Below are positions 7,478 through 14,490 of a DNA stretch of 17,888 nt, piece by piece (position 1 is the first letter of the stretch; each line of letters opens with the position of its first letter). A model generated the notes under the pieces. That model made no database searches. It saw only the letters and a program-made list of their open reading frames with translations, and was not told the DNA's origin. Source of the DNA: JAUWQU01 sp964605095. GTDB lineage: Bacteria > Planctomycetota > Phycisphaerae > SM23-33. A program made the translations under genes and the position numbers. The DNA lies in NCBI GenBank assembly GCA_964605095.1, contig CAZSBS010000077.1, positions 1 through 17,888 on the forward strand, in the 5' to 3' direction.

Positions 7478-7561
7478 GCCGGAGTGGCGGAATTGGCAGA
7501 CGCGCGGGATTCAAAATCCCGTTCTGGCAACAGAGTGTGGGTTCGATTCCCACCTCCGGCA
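7478..7561 (+). tRNA. tRNA-Leu (anticodon CAA)
   Basis: The 84-base cloverleaf has acceptor arms GCCGGAG (7478-7484) and CTCCGGC (7554-7560) plus discriminator A. The anticodon stem is CGGGA/TCCCG around loop TTCAAAA, so the anticodon is CAA and it reads UUG. A long class II variable arm (CTG-GCAA-CAG) and a T arm GTGGG-TTCGATT-CCCAC complete it. The 3' CCA is not encoded; TCC follows. Confidence 0.97.
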
Positions 7562-7705
7562 TCCTGCTTCGCTTAGAGCCGCAAAGCGGCTCTGAGCTTC
7601 ACAGAAGCTTGTCCTGGGAATGTGAGCGCAGCGAACCGAAGCAGGATGCCGCCCTTCATAGCGGGACTTGCTTCGCAAAGCGAAGCAAGTACTGCGACGA
7701 AGGGC
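7559..7705. repeat. Hairpin cluster abutting the tRNA 3' end
   Basis: A 13-base inverted repeat (7559-7571 and 7637-7649, GCATCCTGCTTCG and its complement) begins in the last three bases of the tRNA. Inside it is AGAGCCGC/GCGGCTCT with loop AAA (7575-7593). A second unit follows: GCCCTTC/GAAGGGC (7651-7657, 7699-7705) enclosing an 11-bp stem ACTTGCTTCGC with loop AAA (7666-7690). None has a U-tract. They may terminate or protect the tRNA transcript, or be mobile repeats attracted to the tRNA end. Confidence 0.65.
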
Positions 7706-7728
7706 CAGCACACAACAGGGGCCAGCCC

Positions 7729-7968
7729 ATGTACGTCTACCTTCTCGAAAGCACCGCCCTTCCCGGCAAGCGTTACGTTGGTCTGACCGCCGACCTGCAC
7801 AATCGCCTTGAAGACCACAACGCCGGCAAGTCCCCGCACACGTCGAAGTATCGCCCATGGCGAATCGTGGCCGCCGTCTGGTTTGCCGATCGTGCCAAAG
7901 CAGAAGCCTTTGAGCTATACCTCAAATCCGGCTCTGGTCATGCCTTTGCCAAACGACATCTCTGGTAA
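7729..7968 (+). CDS. Small GIY-YIG nuclease-domain protein
   Basis: The 79-residue product is one GIY-YIG domain with no partner domain, like the UPF0213/YhbQ-type proteins. The paired motif is VYL (3-5) and YVG (16-18). The catalytic Arg fits R26 in NRLEDHNAG, and the metal-binding Glu fits E62 in AEAFELYLKSGSG. AGGGG lies about 7 bases before the ATG at 7729; upstream sequence in the same frame runs through the tRNA and hairpins and is not real coding. Its in vivo role is unknown in this family: repair, mobility or nucleic-acid processing are all possible. It sits between two repeat-rich spacers. Confidence 0.85.
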   Translation: MYVYLLESTALPGKRYVGLTADLHNRLEDHNAGKSPHTSKYRPWRIVAAVWFADRAKAEAFELYLKSGSGHAFAKRHLW

Positions 7969-8361
7969 GTCAGATCGCGTCACTACGCGACAAAAACGCC
8001 GCACTTTAACCCAAGTTCGAAGATTCCCGGCCCGTCCGCCCGATTCCCGAATCCCGCCCCAACCGCGCCTCGGCCCTCCGAAGCCTTGGCGAAGGAGGGT
8101 CAGTTCGCGACAGAAAGCGACAGCAAGCGTCCGGCACAGTCCACCGAAGCCTTGAAGAAGAGTGCGCAGCCCTGCGAAGCGAAGCCCGCCAAGCGAAGCG
8201 CGGCAGGATTTGCGAAGGAGGGTGCGCCATACGATGCGCCAAAAATGCGAGAAAGCATGCAAAACAGGTTGGCGGATGGCCGGAAGATCCCGTGCGGTGA
8301 AGCCTCGTATTGCATGTAGTGTATTGCCCTCGGCAGTGAATTCAGGACAATATAAGGGGTA
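7969..8361. other. Gene-free spacer with palindromic repeat words
   Basis: No convincing gene is seen in these 393 bases. At 8074-8099 lies a symmetric palindrome, CCCTCC-GAA-GCC-TT-GGC-GAA-GGAGGG. A degraded relative (CCGAAGCCTTGAAGAAG...GCGAAGGAGGG) spans about 8143-8223, with several GCGAAG words. The last 60 bases hold a weak possible promoter for the operon, TTGCCC (8324-8329) and GACAAT (8346-8351) 16 bases apart, and AAGGGG just before the kinase start. Confidence 0.6.
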
Positions 8362-10200
8362 ATGGTTTCCACTCTTCGAAAACGCATACTGATCGGCTAT
8401 GGAATCGCCCTGGCGCTGATGGCGGTGGTGGTCGTCTGGGCCGTGGTGAACCTGGTCGGCCTGGGCCAGGCCAGCGACGCAATCCTGCGCGAGAACTACA
8501 AGAGCATCTTGGCGGCAGAGAACATGGTCGGCACCATCGAGCGGCAGGACTCGGCCACGCTGCTGGTGATGCTCGACTACGGCGAAGAGGGGCTCGGGCA
8601 GTTTCGAGAGAACGAGAACCAGTTCCTCCAATGGCTGGGGCGGGCCAAGGACAACATCACGATCTCGGGCGAGGCCGACATCATCGCGTCCATTGAATCG
8701 GGCTATTCGGCCTACCTGGTCAACTTTTCCAAGCTCCGCCAGGTGCGGGCTTCATCACCGCAACAGGCGGGAGTATTCTACCACGAGACGGTCCTGCCGT
8801 CGTTCAAGCACGTTCGTGACGAGGCGGAGCGGCTGCGTGAGATCAACCAGAACACGATGTTTGTCGCAAGCCGTCGGGCGGATGTCGTCGCCCGCACGGC
8901 CATCTGGTCCACTGTGGCCGTGGCTGCAGCGGCGATGGGCCTGGGACTGGCTTTCAGCCTGCTGCTGAGCAAGCGGCTGGCTCGGCCGATCCGGCAGATG
9001 ATGGAAGCCACCGAGGCCCTGGCTGGGGGCAACTACGACGTGGAGGTGCCCGCGAACGGCTCCGATGAGCTTGCCAGGCTGGCCGAGGGTTTCAACGCGA
9101 TGGCCAAGAAGCTCGGCGTCTATCACCGCATGAACGTCGAGCAGATCCTGGCCGAGAAACGCAAGAGCGACGCCGTGTTGCGAAGCATCGAGGATGGCGT
9201 GGTGGTCGTGGACGCCGAATTCCGCGTGGCCAACATGAACCCCCAGGCCGGGCGCATGCTGGGCATCGATCCCGAGGCTGTCGCCGAGAAGCACTTCCTG
9301 GAAGTGGTCAAGGACGAGCGGCTCTTCGAGTTGATAAAGCAGACGGCCGAGTCGGGCAGGCCGCCGAAGGTCGAAGAAGGCAAGAACATTCTGTCGATCG
9401 GCGAGGGCGAGTCGGCCAAGCACTACATGTTCGGCATTACCCCGGTGGTCTCCAATGGCGGCGGGATGCTCGGCGTGGTCCTGCTGCTCCGCGACGTGAC
9501 GCGCCTGAAGGAACTGGACCGCCTGAAGAGCGAGTTCGTGATGACGGCCTCGCACGAGCTCAAGACGCCGCTCCAGAGCCTGGGCATGAGCATCGAACTG
9601 CTGCGGGAAGGCGCTGCCGACAAGCTGGACGACAAGCAGCGGCAACTGCTGGACGCCGCTAGCGAGGAATTGGCCCGCCTCAAGAGCCTCATAAGCGACC
9701 TGCTGGACCTGTCCAAGATCGAGGCTGGCAAGGTGGAGATGGAGTTCGACCGGACGCCCCCGCGTGTCCTGGCTGAGAAGGCTGTTGGCGTCTTCAAGAC
9801 GCAGGCTGAGGAGAAGCACATCGATCTAGTCACAGACGTGCCGGAGGATGTGCCAGAAGTCCAGGCCGACGCCAATAAGATCACCTGGGTGCTGACGAAC
9901 TTGGTCGCCAACGCCCTGCGGTATGCCGACAGCAGGATCACGATCTCGGCCCGGCATGTCGGCCAGTGGGTCCACCTATCGGTTTCGGACGATGGTGAAG
10001 GCATCGCGCCGGAGTATCAGAGCCGCATTTTCGAGAAGTTCGTACAGGTCAAGAGCGAAAAGAGCGTGGGCGGTACGGGGCTTGGCCTGGCGATCTGCAA
10101 GGAAATTGTCCGTGCCCACAAGGGAACAATCTGGGTAGACTCGACGCCTGGCAAGGGCAGTACGTTCACGTTCACCCTGCCGGTGGCGCGGCAAACATAG
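8362..10200 (+). CDS. Membrane sensor histidine kinase (HAMP-PAS-HisKA-HATPase)
   Basis: This 612-residue kinase heads the operon. Residues about 9-32 and 179-201 are membrane helices around an extracytoplasmic helical domain of about 145 residues, followed by HAMP (about 202-255), PAS (about 263-380), the phosphoacceptor H398 in ASHELKTP, and an ATPase domain with N517 (N box), DDGEG (543-547) and GGTGLGLAI (from 570). The layout and the MSIELL stretch after the H box resemble KinB-type kinases. The start has AAGGGG only 2 bases upstream, but no other start keeps the first membrane helix. The next gene begins 10 bases after the stop and encodes its probable partner. The signal is not evident from sequence; the operon suggests potassium, osmotic or envelope state. 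Confidence 0.93.
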   Translation: MVSTLRKRILIGYGIALALMAVVVVWAVVNLVGLGQASDAILRENYKSILAAENMVGTIERQDSATLLVMLDYGEEGLGQFRENENQFLQWLGRAKDNITISGEADIIASIESGYSAYLVNFSKLRQVRASSPQQAGVFYHETVLPSFKHVRDEAERLREINQNTMFVASRRADVVARTAIWSTVAVAAAAMGLGLAFSLLLSKRLARPIRQMMEATEALAGGNYDVEVPANGSDELARLAEGFNAMAKKLGVYHRMNVEQILAEKRKSDAVLRSIEDGVVVVDAEFRVANMNPQAGRMLGIDPEAVAEKHFLEVVKDERLFELIKQTAESGRPPKVEEGKNILSIGEGESAKHYMFGITPVVSNGGGMLGVVLLLRDVTRLKELDRLKSEFVMTASHELKTPLQSLGMSIELLREGAADKLDDKQRQLLDAASEELARLKSLISDLLDLSKIEAGKVEMEFDRTPPRVLAEKAVGVFKTQAEEKHIDLVTDVPEDVPEVQADANKITWVLTNLVANALRYADSRITISARHVGQWVHLSVSDDGEGIAPEYQSRIFEKFVQVKSEKSVGGTGLGLAICKEIVRAHKGTIWVDSTPGKGSTFTFTLPVARQT

Positions 10201-10210
10201 GAGAATCGTC

Positions 10211-10918
10211 ATGGAAGCTTCCCCTGACAAGAAGAGTGTCCTGATCGTGGACGACGAGAAGAACATCCGCCTGACCCTCTCGCAGGCGCTGGAGGCCCTG
10301 GAGCTTCATATCGACACGGCCATCAACGGCGAAGAGGCCCTTGGCAAGCTTGAAGGCCGGCACTTCGGGCTGATCCTGCTGGACCTGAAGATGCCGGGGA
10401 TGGACGGCATGGAGGTGCTGCGGCGCGTCCGCCAAATGCGTCCGGACATCAAGGTCGTCATCATCACCGCCCACGGGACGATTGAATCGGCCACGGAAGC
10501 GATGAAGCTCGGGGCGGTGGACTTCATCCAGAAGCCTTTCTCGCCCAAGGAAATCCGTGATCTCGTGACGAAGGTTCTCGACCGGGACAAGATCGCCGGC
10601 GAGAAGGCGAAGGGTTACGAGCAGCACGTCGAGCTGGCCAAGAAGTGCATCGGCCAGCGGAAGCTCGACGCCGCCCGGGAGCACGTGCGCCAGGCCATTG
10701 CCGCCGACGCGACCAAGCCCGAGGCATTGAACCTTCTGGGCATCCTGCTGGAGATAAGCGGCAACAAGCTGGAGGCACAGAAGAACTATCGTGCGGCACT
10801 GGCCCTGGACCCGACCTACAAGCCGGCGATCGAGAACCTCAGCCGCACGACGGGCCTCACTTCAGGCGGCGAGATGAGCCTGGGCGATAAGGCCAGGAAG
10901 CCGTTCCGGAAGGAGTAG
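10211..10918 (+). CDS. Response regulator with REC domain and TPR tail
   Basis: The 235-residue protein has a complete receiver domain at 1-125: acidic D14/D15, phosphoacceptor D58 in LLDLKMPGMDG, switch T86 and K108 in FIQKPF. After a charged helix, residues about 140-212 form two TPR-like helix pairs (HVELAKKCIGQRKLDAAREH..., ALNLLGILLEISGNKLEAQKNYRAAL). There is no helix-turn-helix, AAA+ or enzymatic output domain. AGGAGA lies 6 bases before the ATG. As the kinase's neighbour it is the likely phosphorylation partner. The TPR tail points to output by protein binding, and the Trk proteins encoded next are the obvious candidates, though this is inference. Confidence 0.92.
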   Translation: MEASPDKKSVLIVDDEKNIRLTLSQALEALELHIDTAINGEEALGKLEGRHFGLILLDLKMPGMDGMEVLRRVRQMRPDIKVVIITAHGTIESATEAMKLGAVDFIQKPFSPKEIRDLVTKVLDRDKIAGEKAKGYEQHVELAKKCIGQRKLDAAREHVRQAIAADATKPEALNLLGILLEISGNKLEAQKNYRAALALDPTYKPAIENLSRTTGLTSGGEMSLGDKARKPFRKE

Positions 10919-10923
10919 CGGCA

Positions 10924-11358
10924 ATGGCGTCGGACCTGTTCATCGTGATTGTCGGCTGCGGGCGGCTGGGCTCACACCTGGCCAACCAACTCAGCCGGGC
11001 CGGGCACGGCGTGGTGGTCATCGACCTGGCGGAGAAGGCCTTCGCCAACCTCTCGGCGGAGTATAGCGGTTTTAGCGTTGAGGGTGACGCCACCGAACTG
11101 GCCGTGCTGCGGCAGGCCAAGGTGGGAAAGGCTGATCTCGTCATCGCCACGACGCGCGACGACAACGTCAACCTCATGGTCGCGCAGGTCGCCAAGGCTG
11201 AATTCCATGTGCCGCGTGTGCTGGCAAGGGTGTTCGAGCCCGCGCGGAAGCCCATCTATCGCCGCCTGGGCATCGAGACGGTCTGCCCCACCTCTGTCGC
11301 GGCGGACTTGTTCCTCGAATCCATCGCGGCTCCCCGGAGCCTGGAGAACCGGCCATGA
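10924..11358 (+). CDS. trkA: TrkA-type RCK protein, N-terminal domain only
   Basis: The 144-residue product is a single RCK_N (Rossmann) domain of the TrkA/KtrA family, which gates K+ channels in response to nucleotides. It keeps GCGRLG (11-16) and the acidic D34 at the end of beta-2 (VVVIDL), and a GDATE segment, so NAD(H) binding is likely. It ends where a RCK_C domain would begin. AGGAG 8 bases upstream lies inside the last codons of the regulator gene. Its stop overlaps the next start by 4 bases (ATGA), indicating coupled translation with the second RCK gene. The pair may substitute for the tandem-domain TrkA of E. coli. Confidence 0.9.
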   Translation: MASDLFIVIVGCGRLGSHLANQLSRAGHGVVVIDLAEKAFANLSAEYSGFSVEGDATELAVLRQAKVGKADLVIATTRDDNVNLMVAQVAKAEFHVPRVLARVFEPARKPIYRRLGIETVCPTSVAADLFLESIAAPRSLENRP

Positions 11359-12017
11359 AAGTCCTGATCGTCGGCGGCTCGAAGGCGGTCTACTTTCTGT
11401 GCCGCACGTTCCTGGCCAAGGGACACCAGGTGACGGTCATCAACCGCGACCCGGGCGAATGCGTGCAGATGGCTCGCCGTCTGAAAGTCACGGTGGTCCA
11501 GGGCGACGGCAGCGATCCGACCATCCTTGAGGAAGCCGGCGCGCACGGGGCTGACGCCGTCCTGGCCGTCACGCCGAACGACCCGGACAACCTGGCTATC
11601 TGCCAGCTTGCCTCCATGCTGTTCGACGTGCCGCGGGCCGTGGCAATGGTGCACGACCCCGACAACGAAAGGGTCTTCCAGAAGCTAGGCTTGGCCGCCT
11701 TCTCCACCACGCGCACCATCGCCAGCATGATCGAGCAGCGAACTGCCCTCGATGAGATCACCAACCTGATCCCCGTCGGCGAAGGTAAGGTGAACATTAC
11801 CGAGATCAAGCTCCAGCCGAATTCGCCAGTCGTGGGCAAGACGCTGCGCGAGCTGTCCCTTCCGGCCAACAGCCTCATCGCCGTCGTCATGCGCAGCGAC
11901 GACGCCATCGTTCCACGCGGGGATACCGAGCTGCGCGCCGGCGACCTGATCGTCCTGATTACGCTGCCGGCCAATCACGGGCCCGTCCTCAAGGCCATTA
12001 CCGGCGAAACGATCTGA
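11355..12017 (+). CDS. trkA: TrkA-type RCK protein, N and C domains
   Basis: The 220-residue product has an RCK_N domain (about 1-135) and an RCK_C domain (about 145-220; SPVVGKTLREL...GDTELRAGDLIVLIT). The nucleotide-binding loop is degenerate: GGSKAV (7-12) in place of GxGxxG, and N30 where an acidic residue is usual, so it may bind nucleotide poorly or differently. It follows the first RCK gene with a 4-base overlap and precedes trkH by 11 bases. A mixed ring of both proteins on the cytoplasmic face of TrkH is the likely arrangement, with the first binding nucleotide and the second supplying the C-domain. Confidence 0.92.
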   Translation: MKVLIVGGSKAVYFLCRTFLAKGHQVTVINRDPGECVQMARRLKVTVVQGDGSDPTILEEAGAHGADAVLAVTPNDPDNLAICQLASMLFDVPRAVAMVHDPDNERVFQKLGLAAFSTTRTIASMIEQRTALDEITNLIPVGEGKVNITEIKLQPNSPVVGKTLRELSLPANSLIAVVMRSDDAIVPRGDTELRAGDLIVLITLPANHGPVLKAITGETI

Positions 12018-12028
12018 GGGAGGTTACC

Positions 12029-13510
12029 GTGCGCGAGGGCAGCTACCTGCGACAACGATACCGGACGATCCTCTCCTACACGGGGTTCATCCTGTTGCTC
12101 TGCGCGGGGCTGATGCTCACGCCGCTGCTGGCCCTGATCGCCTGGGGGGGCGAAAGTTCGCAGGTCTGGGCCTTCCTCATCCCAGCCGGGATCATGGGAG
12201 CACTGGGCCTGGCCGCGTGGCGGCTGCTTCGCTCCAGGGACGAGGTTGTGCTGAACGCCCATGAAGGCGGCGTGATCGTCCTGCTGAGTTGGGTCATCGT
12301 GTGCATTTTCTCGGCCTGGCCGTTAATGGCGATAACAGGCCTGAACTTCACGCAGGCGGTCTTCGAGTCGGTCAGCGGCTGGACGACTACGGGCCTGTCG
12401 GTGGTCGACGTCACGCAGGCCGGTGCGGTCATTCTGCTGTGGCGGAGCATCATGCAGCTTGCCGGCGGCGCCGGCCTGGCCATCATCATGCTCTCGGCCA
12501 TCACGGGCCCGACGGGACCGGCCCTATCCGTGGCCGAGGGGCGAGAGCAGCTCGTGCCACACGTCCGACAGTCGGCCAAGCTGGTGGTGATGATCTACAG
12601 CGGATACGCCGTTGTGGGTATTGTGGCTCTGCGCCTGGCGGGGATGAACTGGTTCGACGCGGTCAATCACTCGTTTGCGGCCATCTCCACGGGCGGCTTT
12701 TCCACCCGGACTGAGAGCATCGGCTACTGGGACTCCGCGGCCGTCGAGGCTGTGACCATCCCGCTTATGATCATGGGCAACCTCAGCTTCGTCACGGCCT
12801 GGATGCTGCTGCGGGGCAAGTTCCGCGCCGTCGGGCGAAATGGCGAAGTCCGCCTGATGGGCGTCATGATCCCGCTTTGCGCGATCCTGCTTTTCCTGCT
12901 GACTACCCGCGGGCTGTACCCGAGCTTGGGCAAGAGTGCCCGAGTGGCGATCTTCGAGACCGTGACCGCCTTGACGACCACCGGATTCTCCACTGTCGGC
13001 TACGGCAACTGGGACTCCTTCGGGTGGGCGGCCATGATCGTCCTTATGCTCATCGGCGGCGGCACCTGCTCGACGGCGGGCGGCCTCAAGCAGTACCGCG
13101 TCTACCTGATGTGGAAAAGCGTGGTCTGGCAACTGCGGCGCACCCTGCTGCCCCGCACGGCCGTGACCGAAAACCACGTGTGGGAGGCCGACAGGAAAGT
13201 CTTCGTCAACGACACGCGACTGCGGCAGATCGGCACTTTCGCGTTCCTGTACCTGCTGACATTCGCGACGGGCACGGCCATCCTGGCCGCATACGGCTAC
13301 GGGCTCAAGGAATCGCTCTTCGAGTACGCTTCCGCCGTCGGCACCGTCGGCTTGTCAATCGGCGTGACTTCGCCGGCCGCCCCGTCCGGTGTGATATGGG
13401 CTGAGACGATCGGCATGTTCCTTGGTCGCCTGGAGTTCTTCGTAATCCTTGCCAGTGCCGCCAAGCTCTTCCGCGACATTTGGACGATGGCGGCGAAGTG
13501 GAAGGCCTAG
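12029..13510 (+). CDS. trkH: Potassium uptake channel subunit TrkH
   Basis: The 493-residue integral membrane protein is the pore of a Trk/Ktr K+ uptake system. The four pore-loop filters are visible: SGWTTTG (116-122), AISTGG (218-223), ALTTTG (314-319) and AVGTVG (436-441), each followed by a hydrophobic helix. The N-terminus adds the helices usual for TrkH. Translation starts at GTG 12029, with GGGAGG 5 bases upstream. Its stop overlaps an antisense stop (13507-13509). A weak GCGCTG/CAGCGT hairpin at 13518-13533 follows, without a U-tract. Being last in the operon, it is the presumed target of the preceding genes. Confidence 0.96.
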   Translation: MREGSYLRQRYRTILSYTGFILLLCAGLMLTPLLALIAWGGESSQVWAFLIPAGIMGALGLAAWRLLRSRDEVVLNAHEGGVIVLLSWVIVCIFSAWPLMAITGLNFTQAVFESVSGWTTTGLSVVDVTQAGAVILLWRSIMQLAGGAGLAIIMLSAITGPTGPALSVAEGREQLVPHVRQSAKLVVMIYSGYAVVGIVALRLAGMNWFDAVNHSFAAISTGGFSTRTESIGYWDSAAVEAVTIPLMIMGNLSFVTAWMLLRGKFRAVGRNGEVRLMGVMIPLCAILLFLLTTRGLYPSLGKSARVAIFETVTALTTTGFSTVGYGNWDSFGWAAMIVLMLIGGGTCSTAGGLKQYRVYLMWKSVVWQLRRTLLPRTAVTENHVWEADRKVFVNDTRLRQIGTFAFLYLLTFATGTAILAAYGYGLKESLFEYASAVGTVGLSIGVTSPAAPSGVIWAETIGMFLGRLEFFVILASAAKLFRDIWTMAAKWKA

Positions 13511-13602
13511 GACGGGAGCGCTGACGCCAGCGTTGCGATGGCTTGGCGGATGTGTTGCGGCAGGGCTGACCAGTTGCCGGCCAGGGAGGCGAGTTCGTCC
13601 CT
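13507..13602 (-). pseudogene. Antisense remnant of a planctomycete-type C-terminal tail
   Basis: On the minus strand the last ~31 codons before a TAG at 13507-13509 read RRDELASL-AGNWSALPQHIRQAI-ATLASALPS. This fits a C-terminal tail (L..LV..W..LP..IR..I.A.I) that I associate with various planctomycete proteins. Upstream, the same frame to 14031 is arginine/proline-rich, overlaps the next gene and resembles no protein. It is probably a decayed gene end or a mobile scrap, ending in the trkH stop codon. The match is from memory. Confidence 0.4.
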
Positions 13603-13832
13603 TCGGCTTCCCTCAGGACTTTCGGCGGGAATGGCATGGCGGACGCGGGGGCAGGCTTGCGGGCCGGAAGACCTGCCGCAAACCGTGGCACGGGCGTCCC
13701 CGTCCGGCAGGAAAACGTCCCAAATTGGTGTAGACGCAGTTCCGGGGCGGGGTACAATATGAGTAGTTCGGCCGACAGCCAAGTCCGGCCGGTCATTTGC
13801 GAAATGCCTGCTTAAAGACAAGGCCCCATTCG
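13511..13832. other. Spacer between trkH and the HEAT gene
   Basis: Apart from the antisense remnant and the promoter at 13731-13758, these 322 bases hold a GTGGCACGGGCGT word near 13685 shared with the rlmKL linker (4825-4837). No complete gene is evident. The frame of the next gene is open back to a TTG at 13797, but that start has no membrane segment or ribosome binding site to support it. Confidence 0.5.
13731..13758 (+). promoter_or_regulatory. Predicted promoter of the HEAT/prepilin unit
   Basis: TAGACG (13731-13736) and TACAAT (13753-13758) are 16 bases apart, placing the transcript start near 13766 and giving a leader of about 65 bases before the ATG at 13833. Confidence 0.4.
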
Positions 13833-14486
13833 ATGCTGAGGGACAGGAAACGTCTGCTCCTGCTGATAGGTCTGGCGGCGGTTCTGGCCGTGGCATACGT
13901 CGCGGTTCGTGGCGTGCCGGGCTTGCGGGACTCCCGCAGCGCCAACGGAGGTGATTCCGCCAATCGGCCTGCCCCCGGGCGCGAGAACGCCCCCGGTCGC
14001 GAGAACGTACCTGAGCAATCCGAGGGGGCAACTCGCTACCGGGAGGTGGCCAGCATCGCGGTCCAGAGCAAGCCCGAGTACCTGCCTCAGCTCAAGAAGG
14101 CGGCCGCCGACCCGGACTGGAAGGTTCGGCACGCCGCAGTGGACGGCGTCGGGCGCCTTGGGCGGACAGGCGACCCGAAATTCCTGCTCGAGGTGCTGGG
14201 CAAGCCCAACGAGCAGGTCGAAGTGCGGGCCACCGCGGTCGAGCGCCTCGGGGAAATGAGGCTCTGGGACGCCGGGCCGGCCATCATCGACGCCATGGAG
14301 GACCCATCGCCCCTGCTGCGTGCGCGCGCCGGAGTCGCCTTGAGAAGGCTCATAGTCGTCGACTACGGTTACCGAGCCAACGACCCCCCCGACCGCCGTA
14401 GCGAGGTGATCCGGAGAATCCGCAAGGACTGGCCCTGGTTCTACGATCGTTTCACCAAGCTGGAAAAGGCCAGAGCTGGAGGATGA
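13833..14486 (+). CDS. Membrane-anchored HEAT-repeat protein
   Basis: The 217-residue product begins with basic residues and one hydrophobic segment (about 8-24, LLLLIGLAAVLAVAYVAV), a membrane anchor or uncleaved signal. A low-complexity stretch with a repeated PGREN follows, then HEAT-like helical pairs at about 75-185 (DPDWKVRHAAVDGVGRLG, NEQVEVRATAVERLGEM, DPSPLLRARAGVALRRL). These normally bind proteins. The C-terminus is basic/aromatic. ATG 13833 is chosen because it starts the anchor directly; an in-frame TTG at 13797 would add 12 residues without support. The prepilin-like gene follows after 4 bases, so the two are co-translated and may work together. No specific function is recognised. 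Confidence 0.8.
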   Translation: MLRDRKRLLLLIGLAAVLAVAYVAVRGVPGLRDSRSANGGDSANRPAPGRENAPGRENVPEQSEGATRYREVASIAVQSKPEYLPQLKKAAADPDWKVRHAAVDGVGRLGRTGDPKFLLEVLGKPNEQVEVRATAVERLGEMRLWDAGPAIIDAMEDPSPLLRARAGVALRRLIVVDYGYRANDPPDRRSEVIRRIRKDWPWFYDRFTKLEKARAGG

Positions 14487-14490
14487 GAAC

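Noticed and set aside
7410..7595. Small open frame across tRNA-Leu
   Set aside because: It is translated tRNA sequence and has no independent coding support.
8006..8631. Open frames on both strands in the spacer before the kinase
   Set aside because: They are composed of palindromic repeat words rich in Arg, Pro and Ser, with no family resemblance and no ribosome binding sites.
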